Source: Pigmentiphaga litoralis
GTDB taxonomy: Bacteria; Pseudomonadota; Gammaproteobacteria; Burkholderiales; Burkholderiaceae_B
Length of the DNA stretch: 64,000 nucleotides
Direction of reading: 5' to 3'
NCBI RefSeq assembly: GCF_014651835.1
Contig: NZ_BMXQ01000002.1
Location: forward strand, 806,001 to 870,000
The notes beneath the pieces were generated by a model, which was given only the letters and a program-made list of their open reading frames with translations, had not been told where the DNA came from and made no database searches. Both the position numbers and the translations under genes were made by a program. Below, piece after piece: positions 1-8,569 of this stretch (position 1 is the first letter of the stretch; each line of letters starts with the position of its first letter).

Positions 1-1
1 G

Positions 2-262
2 GCTATTCAGGCCGTGACCGGAATGTTGCTACCGGGATTGGGGTCTGAAGAACGTCTGCTCGCAGATCTCCTAGTAATGCGCCAATTCCGGGGCAGGCCA
101 AGTCTCGAAACGATTGCAGTGCATTTTTCTGTGTCGCGACGAACGGTTGGCCGCAGAGAACGATATTGGAAAGAGCAAGTTGGACCGCTCCGCCAGAGAG
201 CATTGCAAATGCTAGTTGCGCCGATGGTCGAAGCTGGCCTAGTGGACACCACCTCCGGATAA
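2..262 (+). CDS. Helix-turn-helix phage protein, 5' end outside window
   Basis: The frame is open from the first base of the window to the TAA at 260-262, so the true start lies to the left. An internal GTG at 14 would give 82 residues. The segment around residues 28-50 (RPSLETIAVHFSVSRRTVGR) reads as a helix-turn-helix, followed by a basic stretch. It sits upstream of the packaging and head genes, where many phages keep a late-gene regulator or antiterminator; that role is inference from position. I do not recognise the family. Confidence 0.5.
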   Translation, partial: AIQAVTGMLLPGLGSEERLLADLLVMRQFRGRPSLETIAVHFSVSRRTVGRRERYWKEQVGPLRQRALQMLVAPMVEAGLVDTTSG

Positions 263-330
263 CTGGATTCAAAATCCGACTTTGCGTGATAAGCCAAGGT
301 GGAACTAATGCATCGGATTCGTCCAGATTT

Positions 331-352
331 GCATCAGATGGTTTGCTGATGC
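331..352 (+). other. 7-bp hairpin upstream of the lipoprotein gene
   Basis: GCATCAG (331-337) and CTGATGC (346-352) form a perfect 7-bp stem with an 8-nt loop, 35 bases before the lipoprotein start. No T-tract follows, so it is not a convincing terminator. It could be an operator or a mRNA structure. Confidence 0.35.
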
Positions 353-387
353 TCATAGACTAAGGACCAATGATCGGGGAGAAGACC

Positions 388-999
388 ATGATACGAAACG
401 CTGCAGCGAGCGCTACGATTGCATTTTTGACGGGCTGCGGCGGTTCCCTATACGTTGCGGACGAAAACTGGAACGCTCAACCCGGAATTCCATTCAGAGC
501 AACGGAGGTTTATGTCATGCGGGGAGTGCTAAACAAACATACTGAAGGCAAGGATTGCGACAACACTCCTTTCGTCCGCACTTTGCCATTGCCTGCGGGT
601 GCTCAGTATTTCGTCGCTTTCAAGGGAGCGATGCTTGCCAAATCAGAGTTCTCGGTAAATTTCGGGCCGAATGGCACCTTGTCCTCAGTGACACTTAATT
701 CTGAACCGGGCGCTTCTGAGACGCTTAGAGCAACCTCCGATTTGTTGAAGTATGCGTTACCTGTGGCAACAGCCGCAACCGGCGGCGGCTTGCTCGGAAC
801 TACTTTTAATGTGAGCACACCTTTTCCTGTTTCGCCGGAAGTTGCTAAGATGATGAAAGAGATGGCGAAGCGCGATACTGAAATCTCGCCGCCGGACGGT
901 GCGGAGCCTCCTAAGGCGCCGCCCAAGATTGCGTGTAATAGTGGGGAGGACAAGGTAACACTTTTGCCGCTCTCAGCCGACCTAGAAAAGTATCGCTAA
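388..999 (+). CDS. Phage-borne lipoprotein of unknown function
   Basis: The product is 203 residues from ATG 388, chosen over ATG 370 because GGGGAGAAG lies just before it and because the protein then begins with a clean lipoprotein signal: MIRN, a hydrophobic run, then the lipobox LTGC with the lipidated cysteine near residue 17. The body has a pair of Cys residues and a proline-rich tail (PPDGAEPPKAPP). I recognise no enzyme motif. Cell-envelope lipoproteins carried by prophages are often lysogenic conversion or superinfection-exclusion factors; that is inference only. It is followed by a strong terminator, so it may be an independent unit. Confidence 0.65.
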   Translation: MIRNAAASATIAFLTGCGGSLYVADENWNAQPGIPFRATEVYVMRGVLNKHTEGKDCDNTPFVRTLPLPAGAQYFVAFKGAMLAKSEFSVNFGPNGTLSSVTLNSEPGASETLRATSDLLKYALPVATAATGGGLLGTTFNVSTPFPVSPEVAKMMKEMAKRDTEISPPDGAEPPKAPPKIACNSGEDKVTLLPLSADLEKYR

Positions 1000-1085
1000 G
1001 TCGCATGGGTACGGACAAAGGACGGATACATAGACTTTTGCCCCAGCTTATGCCAGAATGTAGCAAGCTTGAAATAAGTATGACC

Positions 1086-1121
1086 AAAGCCCGCATGTCT
1101 CACGACGGCGGGCTTTTAGTT
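1086..1121 (+). terminator. Rho-independent terminator after the lipoprotein gene
   Basis: AAAGCCCGC (1086-1094) pairs perfectly with GCGGGCTTT (1108-1116), loop 13 nt, followed by a T-rich stretch. It lies 87 bases after the lipoprotein stop. Confidence 0.75.
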
Positions 1122-1190
1122 TTGGGGGCGCTGCGTGTTTTAAAGCGCTGCGATACAGTAGTCGCAGCACAGTTCCCCGAAAGGTAAAAC

Positions 1191-1670
1191 ATGAATTCAT
1201 ACGAAGTGGCAAAGCACGCCGCTGCTGCGGCTCTCAGCGAGCTGGAGGCCGGTCTTGAAGCCAAGAGACAGGCAGAAGCTGCAGAGGCAGCGCGAGTAGC
1301 TGCAATACTTGAGCCTGCTTTAGTAGAGGTCCGGCGTGTTTTTGAGTCGTATCGGGATCAGTTGAGCGCCGACGGGTTCACCGCTACCTTCGATACGCGG
1401 GAAGCGCATCCGCAAAAAATTGGGCTGGAAATTCAGTTTGACGGTCCACTCGCACGGCTCTCGCGGACCTACCGCAGGATTTATGTGACTGCTGAGATTC
1501 AGGGTCAACGTGTCATGATGACAGCTATAACCATCATGTCGTCTGGTTACAAACGGCCCGACATCGGTTCGTGGCAACTGGCGTCGGAAGACGATCTGTT
1601 GTCCTTCGGCGAGACGCTAGAGCTTGCCTGGGCAAAAATCTTCAAGACTGTATTTGAGCCACGGAAGTAA
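1191..1670 (+). CDS. Hypothetical phage protein, alanine-rich N-terminal helix
   Basis: 159 residues from ATG 1191, preceded by GAAAGG. Residues 8-45 are an Ala/Glu/Arg-rich stretch that should form a long helix or coiled coil; the rest alternates short hydrophobic strands (IGLEIQF, RIYVTAEIQ, VMMTAITIM). No signal peptide, membrane segment or catalytic motif is visible and I do not recognise the family. It is bounded by terminators on both sides, which suggests it is transcribed alone. Confidence 0.6.
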   Translation: MNSYEVAKHAAAAALSELEAGLEAKRQAEAAEAARVAAILEPALVEVRRVFESYRDQLSADGFTATFDTREAHPQKIGLEIQFDGPLARLSRTYRRIYVTAEIQGQRVMMTAITIMSSGYKRPDIGSWQLASEDDLLSFGETLELAWAKIFKTVFEPRK

Positions 1671-1701
1671 TACCACGGTAGTGTCCGCGCGACAGGAATT
1701 G

Positions 1702-1735
1702 AAGCCCCGAGTGGAGACCGCCGGGGCTTTTTTTA
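1702..1735 (+). terminator. Rho-independent terminator
   Basis: AAGCCCCG (1702-1709) pairs with CGGGGCTT (1722-1729) and is followed by a run of T to 1734. It separates the 1191-1670 gene from the HNH/packaging genes. Confidence 0.8.
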
Positions 1736-1745
1736 TGGAGATACG

Positions 1746-2132
1746 ATGCAGTCCCGCTCATCTGATTCCCCGCAAATACAGGTCCAATCCGATCTAGTCC
1801 ATGAGACCGTTTTCAACGCGAAAGTTTCTGGCAAGGATCTCGATGATTTGATTGTGTCGGGTGTCATGAGGCAGATCGGCCGGCCTGTGATGGACCGCAC
1901 CGGCGTGACGTGGAAGGTGGTGCATCGCAATGAGACGACTGCCACGGAAGGCACGCGGCAGATCGCCGAGGTAACGATTGTGGTCGACCATCGCACTGAT
2001 GCTGTACTCGATACATCGACAGTGCATGTTCGGCCTGGCGATGTAGTGTTGCTTCCGCCTGGTCACCACTGGTTAGACATCACCTCGATGGATGGCTGGT
2101 GTGGTTACGTGGCCGTGCCGAACGATGCCTAG
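1746..2132 (+). CDS. Hypothetical phage protein upstream of the HNH gene
   Basis: 128 residues from ATG 1746 with GGAG five bases upstream. The sequence looks beta-rich and soluble, with a C-terminal VRPGDVVLLPPGHHWLDI stretch reminiscent of a small beta-barrel or cupin turn; that likeness is weak. Its last codons overlap the start of the HNH gene by 8 bases, so the two are probably translationally coupled. Function unknown. Confidence 0.6.
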   Translation: MQSRSSDSPQIQVQSDLVHETVFNAKVSGKDLDDLIVSGVMRQIGRPVMDRTGVTWKVVHRNETTATEGTRQIAEVTIVVDHRTDAVLDTSTVHVRPGDVVLLPPGHHWLDITSMDGWCGYVAVPNDA

Positions 2133-2457
2133 GCTTACGACGCTCAAGCCCAGGGTGCCTACTCAATTCGGTCGTCTGGCAGTGCAGCAGCCCGGTTCGT
2201 GGCGGCCGTCTGGTGCGACAGCGAATGAGCGCGGCTACACGTACAAGTGGCAGAAGGCCAGCAAGGCCTTCCTCGAGGAACATCCATTGTGCCAATACTG
2301 CGAGCGTGCAGGCTTCATCACGGCGGCGCGGTTGGTCGACCACATAGTGCCGCACCGAGGTGACCAGTCGCTGTTCTGGAGTCGGTCGAACTGGCAGGCA
2401 CTCTGCCGCTCGTGTCATAGCGGCGAGAAGCAGCGCGAGGAAGCAGAGGCGCGCTAG
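2125..2457 (+). CDS. Phage HNH endonuclease
   Basis: 110 residues from ATG 2125. The C-terminal half carries an HNH fold: CQYC as first zinc pair, the DHIVPH core (the D-H and metal-binding His), the Asn of SNW, and CRSC as the second zinc pair. Small HNH proteins immediately upstream of terminase are common in cos-type HK97-like phages, where they act with the terminase in DNA maturation. That partnership is established for the family and inferred here from gene order. An upstream in-frame start at 2092 is less likely because it would extend further into the preceding gene. Confidence 0.88.
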   Translation: MPRLTTLKPRVPTQFGRLAVQQPGSWRPSGATANERGYTYKWQKASKAFLEEHPLCQYCERAGFITAARLVDHIVPHRGDQSLFWSRSNWQALCRSCHSGEKQREEAEAR

Positions 2458-2662
2458 GCGGCGTCTTGTGAAGGGATGCCCGACGCATGAACGGCGGCCT
2501 GATCGCCCCGCCACTGGCCCCCAGCCCCGTCCCTGACCCCACCGGTCAAGGGAGGGGGGGGTCAAAACCTTGGGGTCGCCGGATTCCTAGACCACCTGTC
2601 CCCGCACGCGCAGAATTTTTTTCTGTTCTGGGGGTTTTGTTTAATTAGCTTGTTAAATCCAT
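2458..2662 (+). other. Non-coding gap before terminase, candidate cos region
   Basis: This 205-bp gap between HNH and terminase small subunit is where HK97-like cos phages usually have cos. It holds the inverted repeat TGACCCC (2534-2540) / GGGGTCA (2558-2564), whose right arm runs through a G8 tract (GGAGGGGGGGGTC at 2551-2563). The same 13-mer recurs at 26181-26193, after the lysis genes. No coding frame is supported. Confidence 0.4.
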
Positions 2663-3229
2663 ATGCCTTTGACCCCCAAGAAACGCGCGTTCGCCGTGGC
2701 TTGGGCCCGGGGTGCGTCCCCGAGCAAGGCCGCGGTGGATGCTGGGTACAGCGAGAAGACCGCGCCGGCCGCTGGATCTCGCCTGACCAAGGACAAGCAC
2801 GTGCTCGCTGAAGTCGCACGCCTGGGCCTGCCGGTACCGGCGTCCAGCAAGGCCGGGCGAAAGCGCAAGACGCCAGTGCTGCCGGAGCCTGCGTGTGGTT
2901 ACACCGGGCCGGACGGCGTGAAGACGTCCGATGCCCCGGCGGCTTGGCCTTTCGGAAAGGAGCCTCCGGTGATAGCGCCTCCAGTACAGGAGCCGCCGCC
3001 AGCCGACGCAGCCACGTTCGAAGATCCGCTGGAATACATCAAGCACGTCGTCAACGACCCCGCAGCCGAACCAAAGGAGCGGCTCGACGCCGCGAAAGCG
3101 TGGGCGTCCTACGTTCATGCGAAGAAGGCTCCGGCAGGAAAGAAGGAAGGTCGCAACGACGCAGCGGCGGCGGCCGCTGGCGGCGCCAACCCTTTCGCGC
3201 CGCGCCGGCGGCTTGAAGCGGTGAAATAG
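2663..3229 (+). CDS. terS: Terminase small subunit
   Basis: 188 residues. The N-terminus (LTPKKRAFAVAWARG, SKAAVDAGYSEKTA) matches the DNA-binding helix-turn-helix of Terminase_2-type small subunits, which recognise the packaging site. The middle is proline-rich and low-complexity, and the C-terminus (FEDPLEYIKHVVND, ERLDAAKAWASYVHAKK) is the helical oligomerisation part with a basic Ala-rich tail. The stop TAG shares its last base with the GTG start of the large subunit. The ribosome-binding site before ATG 2663 is weak. Confidence 0.85.
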   Translation: MPLTPKKRAFAVAWARGASPSKAAVDAGYSEKTAPAAGSRLTKDKHVLAEVARLGLPVPASSKAGRKRKTPVLPEPACGYTGPDGVKTSDAPAAWPFGKEPPVIAPPVQEPPPADAATFEDPLEYIKHVVNDPAAEPKERLDAAKAWASYVHAKKAPAGKKEGRNDAAAAAAGGANPFAPRRRLEAVK

Positions 3230-4932
3230 TGGCGGCCCCGACCTGGACGACAGCATGCCCTGACTGGGAGCGGCGCATAGTCGCAGGCGAGTCGCTGGTG
3301 CCGTTCTCGCCACTCTTTCCCAGCGAAGCGTCCGCCGGGCTCGCGGTGTTCAACGAGCTGCGCGTGGTCGACATGCTTGGCAAGCCGACGGTGGGCCAGA
3401 TCGCGCGGCTCTGGATCAAGGACTTTGTCGGTTCGATCTTCGGCGCGCTGGACCCAGAGGCTGAACGGCGGCTCGTGCGCGAGTTCTTCATGTTGATCAG
3501 TAAGAAGAACTGGAAAAGTGGCTTGGCCGGTTTGTCGATGCTCACCGCGGAGACGCTGAACTATCGTGACTCGGCGGAGTTCCTCGTCCTGGCACCCACG
3601 ATTGAGGTAGCCAATAACTCATACAAGCCGGCCCGCGACGCAATCAAGGCTGACGAGAGGTTGGATGCGCTGTTTCAGGTGCAGGATCATCTGCGCACCA
3701 TCACGCATCGAGTGACCGGCGCCACCCTCAAAGTCGTGGCAGCGGACAGCGAGACGGTCTCAGGCAAGAAGACCACCGGCCTGCTAGTGGAAGAGCTGTG
3801 GATGTTCGGCAAGAAGCCCGGCGCCAAGAACATGCTCATCGAGGCGCAGGGCGGCTTGGCGTCGCGGCCGGAAGGGTTTGTCATTTATGTGACCACCCAA
3901 TCGGACGAGCCACCCGCCGGGGTGTTCGACGAGAAGCTGCAATACGCTCGCGGGGTGCGGGACGGAAGAATCGAAGATCCTCAGTTCCTTCCTGTGCTCT
4001 ACGAGTTCCCGCGGCAGATGTTGAAGGCCAAGCAAGAACGCGATCCAAAGAATTTCTATGTCACGAACCCGAATCTCGGGGCCTCCGTCGACATCCCGTT
4101 TCTGGAGCGGGAGTTCAAAAAGGCGGAGGTCGAAGGCGAGGCGTCGATTCGGGCGTTCCTTGCCAAGCACCTGAACGTCGAGATCGGGCTGGCGTTGCGC
4201 AGCGACCGCTGGGCCGGCGCGGACTTTTGGGAGGCGGCCGGCGAGCCGGCAGTCGCTTCGCTCGATGGCTTCCTGGAGCGCTGCGAGGTGGTGACGGCCG
4301 GCATCGACGGCGGCGGCCTGGATGACTTGCTCGGGTTGACCCTCACAGGACGCGAGAAAACAACCCGCCGATGGCTGAGCTGGTCGCACGCTTGGGCCCA
4401 CCGGATCGTGCTGGAACGGCGCAAGGACATCGCATCCGCATTGCTGGGTTTCGAGAAGGACGGAAACCTCACGATTGTCGACCAGCCTGGCGATGACGTG
4501 ACTGCCGTTGTCGAGGTGATCGTGCGGGTGCGTGATGCAAATCTGCTGGCGCAAGGCCAGGCTATCGGCGTCGACGCTGCAGGAATCTCAGCGATTGTCG
4601 ATGCGCTGACCGACCCCGAGGGTGCCGCTTTTTCCATCGAGCAAATCGTGGCGATCTCGCAGGGATGGAAGCTGAACGGGGCCATCAAGACGGCCGAGCG
4701 CAAAGTTGCTGGCGGTGAACTTCTGCACGGTGCGACACGCTTGATGGCCTGGTGCGTCGGTAACGCACGGATCGTGCAGAACGGGAACGCGATATCGATC
4801 ACGAAAGCAGTGTCGGGGACGGCCAAGATCGATCCGCTGATGGCGCTATTCAACGCAGTGTCGTTGATGGCGCTCAATCCCGCAGCGCCGAGGAAGTCGG
4901 TATACGAGTCACGTGGCGTTCGCCACATCTAG
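3229..4932 (+). CDS. terL: Terminase large subunit (HK97 type)
   Basis: 567 residues from GTG 3229. The N-terminal ATPase has a variant Walker A (SKKNWKSG, residues 91-98) and Walker B LLVEE (185-189). The C-terminal RNase H-like nuclease begins at AGIDGG (D360) with further acidic residues D365/D366. It powers DNA translocation into the prohead and cuts concatemers, docking on the portal encoded next. Length and order are normal for HK97-like phages. Only 7 bases separate its stop from the portal start. Confidence 0.95.
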   Translation: MAAPTWTTACPDWERRIVAGESLVPFSPLFPSEASAGLAVFNELRVVDMLGKPTVGQIARLWIKDFVGSIFGALDPEAERRLVREFFMLISKKNWKSGLAGLSMLTAETLNYRDSAEFLVLAPTIEVANNSYKPARDAIKADERLDALFQVQDHLRTITHRVTGATLKVVAADSETVSGKKTTGLLVEELWMFGKKPGAKNMLIEAQGGLASRPEGFVIYVTTQSDEPPAGVFDEKLQYARGVRDGRIEDPQFLPVLYEFPRQMLKAKQERDPKNFYVTNPNLGASVDIPFLEREFKKAEVEGEASIRAFLAKHLNVEIGLALRSDRWAGADFWEAAGEPAVASLDGFLERCEVVTAGIDGGGLDDLLGLTLTGREKTTRRWLSWSHAWAHRIVLERRKDIASALLGFEKDGNLTIVDQPGDDVTAVVEVIVRVRDANLLAQGQAIGVDAAGISAIVDALTDPEGAAFSIEQIVAISQGWKLNGAIKTAERKVAGGELLHGATRLMAWCVGNARIVQNGNAISITKAVSGTAKIDPLMALFNAVSLMALNPAAPRKSVYESRGVRHI

Positions 4933-4939
4933 GAATCAC

Positions 4940-6217
4940 ATGGGACTGTTCGACTTTATCCGGTCGCGTAACTCGACGGAGGCGCAGGTGCGCCCAGCGC
5001 GAACGGCGCGTGCCGAGAACGCTCCCGGCCACGTGTTCACCGGCCTGGACGATCCCGCCCTGCTGGAGATGATGCGGGGCGGCCATGCGACCGCGTCCGG
5101 CGAGTACATCAGTGCCAGTAGGTCGCTCCGGAATATGTCGGTGCTTCGGTGCGTGAGTCTCATCTCCGAGACGATCGGCATGCTTCCGCTGAATTTGATC
5201 GAGAACGGCCCCGATAAGAGGTACGCCACCGAGAACCCCGTTTATCGGTTGCTGAAGGTGGAGCCCAACACGTGGCAAACGCCCTATGAATTCAAGTCAG
5301 GCATGCAAGCCAACGCCTTGGTTTCGGGTGACGCCTACGCCCGCGTGGTCTGGTCATTGGGTCGCCCGATCCGGCTCGTGCCGATGGAGCCCAGCCGGGT
5401 AGAGGCCAAGCTGACCGACGACTGGCAGATGCAATACGTCTACTCGCGCAAAGACGGCGGCCAAGTGACTCTTGGCGCGCACGAGGTTTTGCATCTACGA
5501 GACCTGTCCCTCGATGGCATCAACGGGATGTCGCGGGTGAAGCTCGCTCGTGAAGCGCTTGGACTGGCTGCACAGGCCGAGCGTGCTGGCGCCAGGCTGT
5601 TCAAGTCGGGCGTGATGGCCGGCGGAGCGATCGAGGTACCGACTGAGCTGTCGGAAGAAGCCTATCTGCGCATGAAGGAATCGATAGCGGAGCGTCACAG
5701 CGGCGCCGAAAACGCGGGCAGCTGGATGGTCCTCGAGGAGGGAGCGGCGGCGAAGAAGTGGGCAAACACTGCCTCCGAGGGCCAATACCTGGAGAACCGG
5801 AACCATCAGATCGAGGAAGTGGGCCGCGCGTTCGGCGTGCCTCGGGCGCTCATGATGATGGACGACACCAGCTGGGGTACCGGTATGGAGCAACTCGGCA
5901 TCTTTTTCATCCAGTACGGGCTGCAACATTGGTTTACCGCCTGGGAAGAAGCAATCAAGCGAGTGCTGCTTTCTGCTGAGGAACGGGACCGCTACCACGT
6001 GAAGTTCAACGAAAGGGCGCTTCTGCGCGGCACGCTGAAGGACCAGGGCGACTACCTCGCCAAGGCGTCCGGGTCAGGCGGCCATGCTCCCTGGATGTCG
6101 CAGAACGAGGTCCGTGAGGTGCTGGACCTGCCTGAATCAGATAGTCCCGGCACGAGCGATGTTCGGCCGCCGAGTTCACAGAAGGAAAAAACGAATGAGC
6201 CTCCTAAAACTGCCTGA
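4940..6217 (+). CDS. Phage portal protein (HK97 family)
   Basis: 425 residues from ATG 4940 (MGLFDFIRSR), placed downstream of the terminase stop with TAGGAA as ribosome-binding site. The pattern SVLRCVSLISETIGMLPLNL, then the LLKVEPN..TPYEF block, then the IEEVGRAFGVPR and WFTAWEEAIKR segments, is typical of HK97-type portals. The portal forms the dodecameric ring at the head vertex. It overlaps the protease gene by 23 bases. Confidence 0.95.
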   Translation: MGLFDFIRSRNSTEAQVRPARTARAENAPGHVFTGLDDPALLEMMRGGHATASGEYISASRSLRNMSVLRCVSLISETIGMLPLNLIENGPDKRYATENPVYRLLKVEPNTWQTPYEFKSGMQANALVSGDAYARVVWSLGRPIRLVPMEPSRVEAKLTDDWQMQYVYSRKDGGQVTLGAHEVLHLRDLSLDGINGMSRVKLAREALGLAAQAERAGARLFKSGVMAGGAIEVPTELSEEAYLRMKESIAERHSGAENAGSWMVLEEGAAAKKWANTASEGQYLENRNHQIEEVGRAFGVPRALMMMDDTSWGTGMEQLGIFFIQYGLQHWFTAWEEAIKRVLLSAEERDRYHVKFNERALLRGTLKDQGDYLAKASGSGGHAPWMSQNEVREVLDLPESDSPGTSDVRPPSSQKEKTNEPPKTA

Positions 6218-7037
6218 AATCCGAGCAGATCAGCGCGTGGGCGCAGCGCAGTTCGATGTTCGACCCGAGGCGCTCGAGCGCTGGGAGCCCGGTGTCCGTG
6301 CGGCCGCTGACAGCGATGCGTCTATCTCCGTCTATGACTCGATCGGCGAAAACTGGGATGGTACCGGCGTTACGGCCAAGCGCATCGGCGCCGCACTGCG
6401 CAACATCGGACAGCGCGACGTGACCGTCAACATCAACAGCCCGGGCGGCGACTTTTTCGAAGGCGTGGCCATCTACAACCTGCTGCGTGAGCATCAAGCC
6501 CGCGTAACCGTCCGCGTGATGGGCGTGGCTGCCTCCGCTGCTTCGATCATCGCCATGGCTGGCGACGACATTCTGATGGGCGATGGCGCCTTCCTGATGA
6601 TCCACAACGCGTGGGCTGTTGCGATCGGCAACCGCCACGATCTGCGTGAATCGGCCGATTGGCTGGAACCGTTCGACGAAGCCATGGCAGACGTTTACGC
6701 AGCCCGGACCGGCCTCGACGCCAAAGCGATCGCCAAGCTGATGGACGATGAGTCGTGGATTGGCGCTTCTGTCGCGGTGAAAGACGGCTTCGCCACCGGC
6801 CTAATCGAGCGTGCCGCGATCGCCCACGACAGCGGCACTCAGGCGCAGGGCTCCCGCAAAGCGCTCGCGATGGTCGAGGCGTCGATGGCTCGCGCTGGTC
6901 ACTCCCGCTCTGCCAGGCGCGACACCCTCAAAGCCCTTTTTTCCGGCACGCCGAGCGCTGCCGATCAACCTGCCATGCCGAGCGCTGGCGATCTCGCAGC
7001 ATCGCTGCAATCCCTTATCACCTCCCTCAAGGCATGA
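6195..7037 (+). CDS. Head maturation protease (ClpP-like, S14)
   Basis: 280 residues from ATG 6195 with GAAGGA upstream. It shows the ClpP-fold signature INSPGGD (80-86), the nucleophile segment GVAASAAS with Ser114, and the catalytic His in LMIHNAW (His137). Its C-terminal 60 residues are low-complexity and probably disordered. It should cleave the scaffold part of the capsid protein encoded next. Confidence 0.93.
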   Translation: MSLLKLPEIRADQRVGAAQFDVRPEALERWEPGVRAAADSDASISVYDSIGENWDGTGVTAKRIGAALRNIGQRDVTVNINSPGGDFFEGVAIYNLLREHQARVTVRVMGVAASAASIIAMAGDDILMGDGAFLMIHNAWAVAIGNRHDLRESADWLEPFDEAMADVYAARTGLDAKAIAKLMDDESWIGASVAVKDGFATGLIERAAIAHDSGTQAQGSRKALAMVEASMARAGHSRSARRDTLKALFSGTPSAADQPAMPSAGDLAASLQSLITSLKA

Positions 7038-7039
7038 CC

Positions 7040-8275
7040 ATGAAACACCACTCCGTTCCCCGCGGTATCGTCCGCGTTCGCGCCGAAGCGCCCCTGTCGG
7101 GCGACGTCCAGGCACTGATGGAAAGCCTGAACAAGGCTTTCGCCGACTTCAAGACCGAGCACACCAAGCAGCTCGAAGAAGTGAAGAAAGGCAATCACGA
7201 TGCGTTGCAGGCTCTCAAGGTCGAGCGCATCAACGCCGATATCGGCACACTGCAAAAGGCGGTCGACACGCTGAACACGCAAATCGCATCCGCCCAGATG
7301 GGCGGCGGCGCCGGTGCCAAAGGTCCGAAGGATCCCGAGTACACGAACGCGTTCAGCCAACACATGAAGCGCGGCGACGTAAATGCCGCGATGACCAAGG
7401 GCGAAGCCACCGACGGCGGCTTTTTGGCACCGATCGAGTGGGACCGCACCATCACCAACCGCATGGTGCTGGTCTCGCCGATGCGGGGCATCGCCTCGGT
7501 GCAGAAGATCTCGGGCGCCGGCTACCGCAAGTTGTTCAATTCCCGCGGCGCAGGCTCGGGCTGGGTCGGCGAAACGGATCCCCGTCCCGAAACGGACACC
7601 CCCAAGCTGGCGTCGCTCGACTACATCCCGGGCGAAATCTACGCCAACCCTGCAGCGACCCAGCAACTGCTGGACGATGCGGAAATCGATCTGGAAGCCT
7701 GGCTGGCTGAAGAAGTCGAGGGCGAGTTCGCACTGCAAGAAGGCATTGCGTTCCTGACCGGTAACGGCGTCAACAAGCCCACTGGTCTCTTGACCTACGT
7801 GGCGGGCAGAACGAACGCGACCAAGCATCCGTGGGGCGCCATCCAGACGGTGAACACCGGATCTGCTGCCGCGATCACGTCGGATAGCCTGATCGATCTG
7901 ACCACGGCCCTGCCCGGCGAATACACGGCGAATGCTCGCTTCCTGATGAACCGTTCTACTCAGGGTGCGATCCGCAAGCTGAAGGACGGCAACGGCAACT
8001 ATCTGTGGCAGCCGTCGTTCGTCGCCGGCCAGCCAGCGACCGTGGCAGGTTACCCCGTCACTGAAATGCCGGGCATGCCGGACGTCGCCGCCAACTCGGT
8101 TGCCGCAGTCTTCGGCGATTTCAAGCGGGGTTACCAGATCGTGGACCGCACCGGCGTGCGCGTCCTGCGCGATCCGTTCACCAACAAACCCTACGTGCAT
8201 TTCTACACGACCAAGCGCGTGGGCGGCGGCCTGCTGAATCCTGACGTCCTGAAAGCGCTGAAGGTCGCGGCCTAA
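7040..8275 (+). CDS. Major capsid protein (HK97 fold)
   Basis: 411 residues from ATG 7040; an ATG at 7034 overlaps the protease stop but leaves no room for a ribosome-binding site. Residues about 20-95 form a helical, charged scaffold (delta) region, and the conserved coat begins near EATDGGFLAPIEWD. Later landmarks are SGWVGETDPRPETDTP, the NPAATQQLLDDA block and the FGDFKRGYQIVDRTG segment near the end. The helical N-terminus is expected to be removed by the upstream protease. Confidence 0.95.
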   Translation: MKHHSVPRGIVRVRAEAPLSGDVQALMESLNKAFADFKTEHTKQLEEVKKGNHDALQALKVERINADIGTLQKAVDTLNTQIASAQMGGGAGAKGPKDPEYTNAFSQHMKRGDVNAAMTKGEATDGGFLAPIEWDRTITNRMVLVSPMRGIASVQKISGAGYRKLFNSRGAGSGWVGETDPRPETDTPKLASLDYIPGEIYANPAATQQLLDDAEIDLEAWLAEEVEGEFALQEGIAFLTGNGVNKPTGLLTYVAGRTNATKHPWGAIQTVNTGSAAAITSDSLIDLTTALPGEYTANARFLMNRSTQGAIRKLKDGNGNYLWQPSFVAGQPATVAGYPVTEMPGMPDVAANSVAAVFGDFKRGYQIVDRTGVRVLRDPFTNKPYVHFYTTKRVGGGLLNPDVLKALKVAA

Positions 8276-8281
8276 CAAAAC

Positions 8282-8306
8282 CGCCGGGGCGAAGTCTGCC
8301 CCGGCG
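8282..8306 (+). other. Perfect 9-bp hairpin after the capsid gene
   Basis: CGCCGGGGC (8282-8290) and GCCCCGGCG (8298-8306) form a perfect stem with loop GAAGTCT, directly before the GGAG of the next gene. There is no T-tract. It may protect the abundant capsid mRNA 3' end or dampen expression of the downstream gene. Confidence 0.6.
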
Positions 8307-8318
8307 ATGGAGAACAGC

Positions 8319-8567
8319 ATGGCAAAAGTAACGAAGGCGTTTCGCGGCGTTCCTTACGGGGCCGTTTACCCGGTGGAATACCCGGCGGGCGCCGAGATCC
8401 CCGCCGAGCTCGAAGCGGGCGCGGCGGCGCTGGGCGTGCTGGACGAAGTGCACACGAAGGACATGTCGGTGGCGGACCTCAAAGCGGCGCTCGATACCCA
8501 GGGAATTGCATACGAGGCAAGCGCGAAGAAGTCCGACCTGCAAAAGCTGTTGGATTCGGCGGTCTGA
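8319..8567 (+). CDS. Small head protein with HeH/LEM-like domain
   Basis: 82 residues from ATG 8319, with GGAG upstream at 8308. The C-terminal half (MSVADLKAALDTQGIAYEAS followed by KKSDLQKLLDS) matches the HeH/LEM helix-extended loop-helix found in small phage proteins between capsid and connector genes. Function is not established; a head-associated or DNA-binding role is inferred from position. Confidence 0.65.
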   Translation: MAKVTKAFRGVPYGAVYPVEYPAGAEIPAELEAGAAALGVLDEVHTKDMSVADLKAALDTQGIAYEASAKKSDLQKLLDSAV

Positions 8568-8569
8568 TC

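Noticed and set aside
1005-1187. 60-codon ORF on the + strand after the lipoprotein gene
   Set aside because: It runs through a strong terminator hairpin, has no ribosome-binding site and no protein-like composition.
2645-3313. Long reverse-strand ORF opposite terminase
   Set aside because: Arg/Gly/Leu-rich shadow of high-GC coding sequence; the + strand encodes clear terminase subunits.
6965-8320. 451-codon reverse ORF opposite the capsid gene
   Set aside because: Antisense shadow; the capsid frame carries all recognisable features.
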